The position numbers and the translations under genes were made by a program. From positions 1 through 5,040 of the forward strand of contig JAAZFK010000271.1 of assembly GCA_012511735.1 (NCBI GenBank): DNA of 5,040 bases. Direction: 5' to 3'. This stretch comes from Clostridiaceae bacterium. GTDB taxonomy: Bacteria; Bacillota; Clostridia; Saccharofermentanales; DTU023. Shown here piece by piece: positions 4,540 through 5,040 of this stretch. Numbering within the stretch: position 1 is the stretch's first letter; each line of letters starts with the position of its first letter. The notes under the pieces are model-generated. The model was not told the origin of the DNA, searched no databases, and saw only the letters and a list, made by a program, of their open reading frames with translations.

Positions 4540-5040
4540 ATGAGCACTCTCAAGTACGCCAAGGCCATCAAGGAACCGGGCACCCTGTCACCCCGCGTCA
4601 AATGGCTCCGCGACTATTATTTCAGCGGGACCGACCGCAAGTGGAACAACGAATATCTGGCCTTTACCACCGGGACTCCCTGGGATGTTCAGTTCGATGA
4701 ACTCACTTATTACATCGTCCCCGAGATGTATGCTTTCATGAATTCCTTCACAGTCTCCTGCCGGCAGAGCGCACAAAAGATCGACCTTCCCGACGATTTC
4801 TTCCATTGGTCAATCCCTGAGCGCAAAGCCTGGTTCACCCGGGAGGTCGTCACCCGACACATGCCGGTTGAGATCCTGCCGGGTGATCTTCTGTGCGGCG
4901 CCCAGTTCAATCTTCAATATTCCATGTGCCTGACCCGGCAGGAACAAAAAGAGCGCGACCGGTTGACTAAGAAGGCCCGTGAGGCCGTCATTTTCCTGCA
5001 TACCCATGGCTACGGCAACTGTGGGGCGACCAGTGGTCAC
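4540..5040 (+). CDS. Glycyl radical enzyme, pyruvate formate-lyase superfamily (partial, N-terminal 167 residues)
   Basis: Only the N-terminal part is present; it is open to the last base. Seen: RVKWLRDYYFSG (19-30), a GTPWDVQFDE segment (45-54), YYIVPEMYAFMNSF (57-70), then ILPGDLLCGAQFN (112-124), which corresponds to the 'I-x-x-G-E/D-L-L/I-V/C-G' element of the PFL-like N-terminal domain, and GYGNCGATSGH (157-167). The catalytic Cys-x-Glu and the C-terminal Gly radical motif would lie several hundred codons further on, so activity cannot be confirmed here. Family members (formate-lyases, diol/choline/isethionate lyases, arylacetate decarboxylases, alkyl- and benzylsuccinate synthases) are oxygen-sensitive and need a radical-SAM activase, often encoded next door. 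The pattern recalls uncharacterised or arylacetate-decarboxylase-like members rather than true PFL, but this is from memory. AAAGGA lies 7 nt before the ATG. No terminator or clear promoter is visible in the 69-bp gap after lysR. Confidence 0.7.
   Translation, partial: MSTLKYAKAIKEPGTLSPRVKWLRDYYFSGTDRKWNNEYLAFTTGTPWDVQFDELTYYIVPEMYAFMNSFTVSCRQSAQKIDLPDDFFHWSIPERKAWFTREVVTRHMPVEILPGDLLCGAQFNLQYSMCLTRQEQKERDRLTKKAREAVIFLHTHGYGNCGATSGH

Noticed and set aside
4588..5040. Minus-strand ORFs opposite the glycyl radical enzyme.
   Set aside because: The plus frame has a good Shine-Dalgarno and recognisable family motifs and stays open to the edge; the minus ORFs are shadows.

Overview
The window reads as chromosome of a strict anaerobe of moderate GC content. 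It carries a glycyl radical enzyme (an oxygen-sensitive class), a MinD-type ATPase with an inserted ferredoxin domain, a NifX/NifB-type cluster-binding protein, and a selenium/sulfur YedE-TusA pair under a LysR regulator. This gene content is common in sulfate-reducing Desulfobacterota and anaerobic Bacillota. The sequence alone does not separate the two. Ribosome binding sites are mostly strong Shine-Dalgarno types. I see no insertion sequence, CRISPR array, tRNA or rRNA.

Region 1 (1-1761, minus strand) is a tight five-gene operon. In order of transcription it encodes a Gly/Arg/Tyr-rich DUF5320-like protein, a DUF134 helix-turn-helix protein with a Cys-rich tail, an IscU/NifU-N-type Fe-S scaffold, a dinitrogenase iron-molybdenum cofactor (NifX/NifB-like) protein, and a MinD-family ATPase that runs off the left edge. 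The last four genes overlap or nearly abut. The operon has a readable promoter at 1820-1848, framed by two identical perfect 12-bp palindromes whose centres are exactly 40 bp apart. One covers the -35 box and the other lies just after the expected transcription start. This looks like autorepression, with the DUF134 protein as the obvious candidate repressor. The set resembles a metal-cluster assembly and delivery module, but no nitrogenase structural gene and no cysteine desulfurase are visible.

Region 2 (1849-1974) is intergenic and holds a strong hairpin that probably terminates the next transcript.

Region 3 (1975-3298, minus strand) is a two-gene operon: yedE (membrane transporter of the selenium/sulfur YeeE/YedE family) followed by a stand-alone TusA-like sulfur-carrier gene. 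They probably import a reduced sulfur or selenium species and hand it to a cytoplasmic thiol carrier.

Region 4 (3299-3522) is the divergent control region between yedE and lysR. It contains two copies of ATAG-N7-CTAT, 31 bp apart, which fit the T-N11-A form of LysR-family sites.

Region 5 (3523-5040, plus strand) has a complete LysR-type regulator and then, 69 bp downstream, the first 167 codons of a glycyl radical enzyme of the pyruvate formate-lyase superfamily. Its catalytic residues and substrate lie beyond the window.
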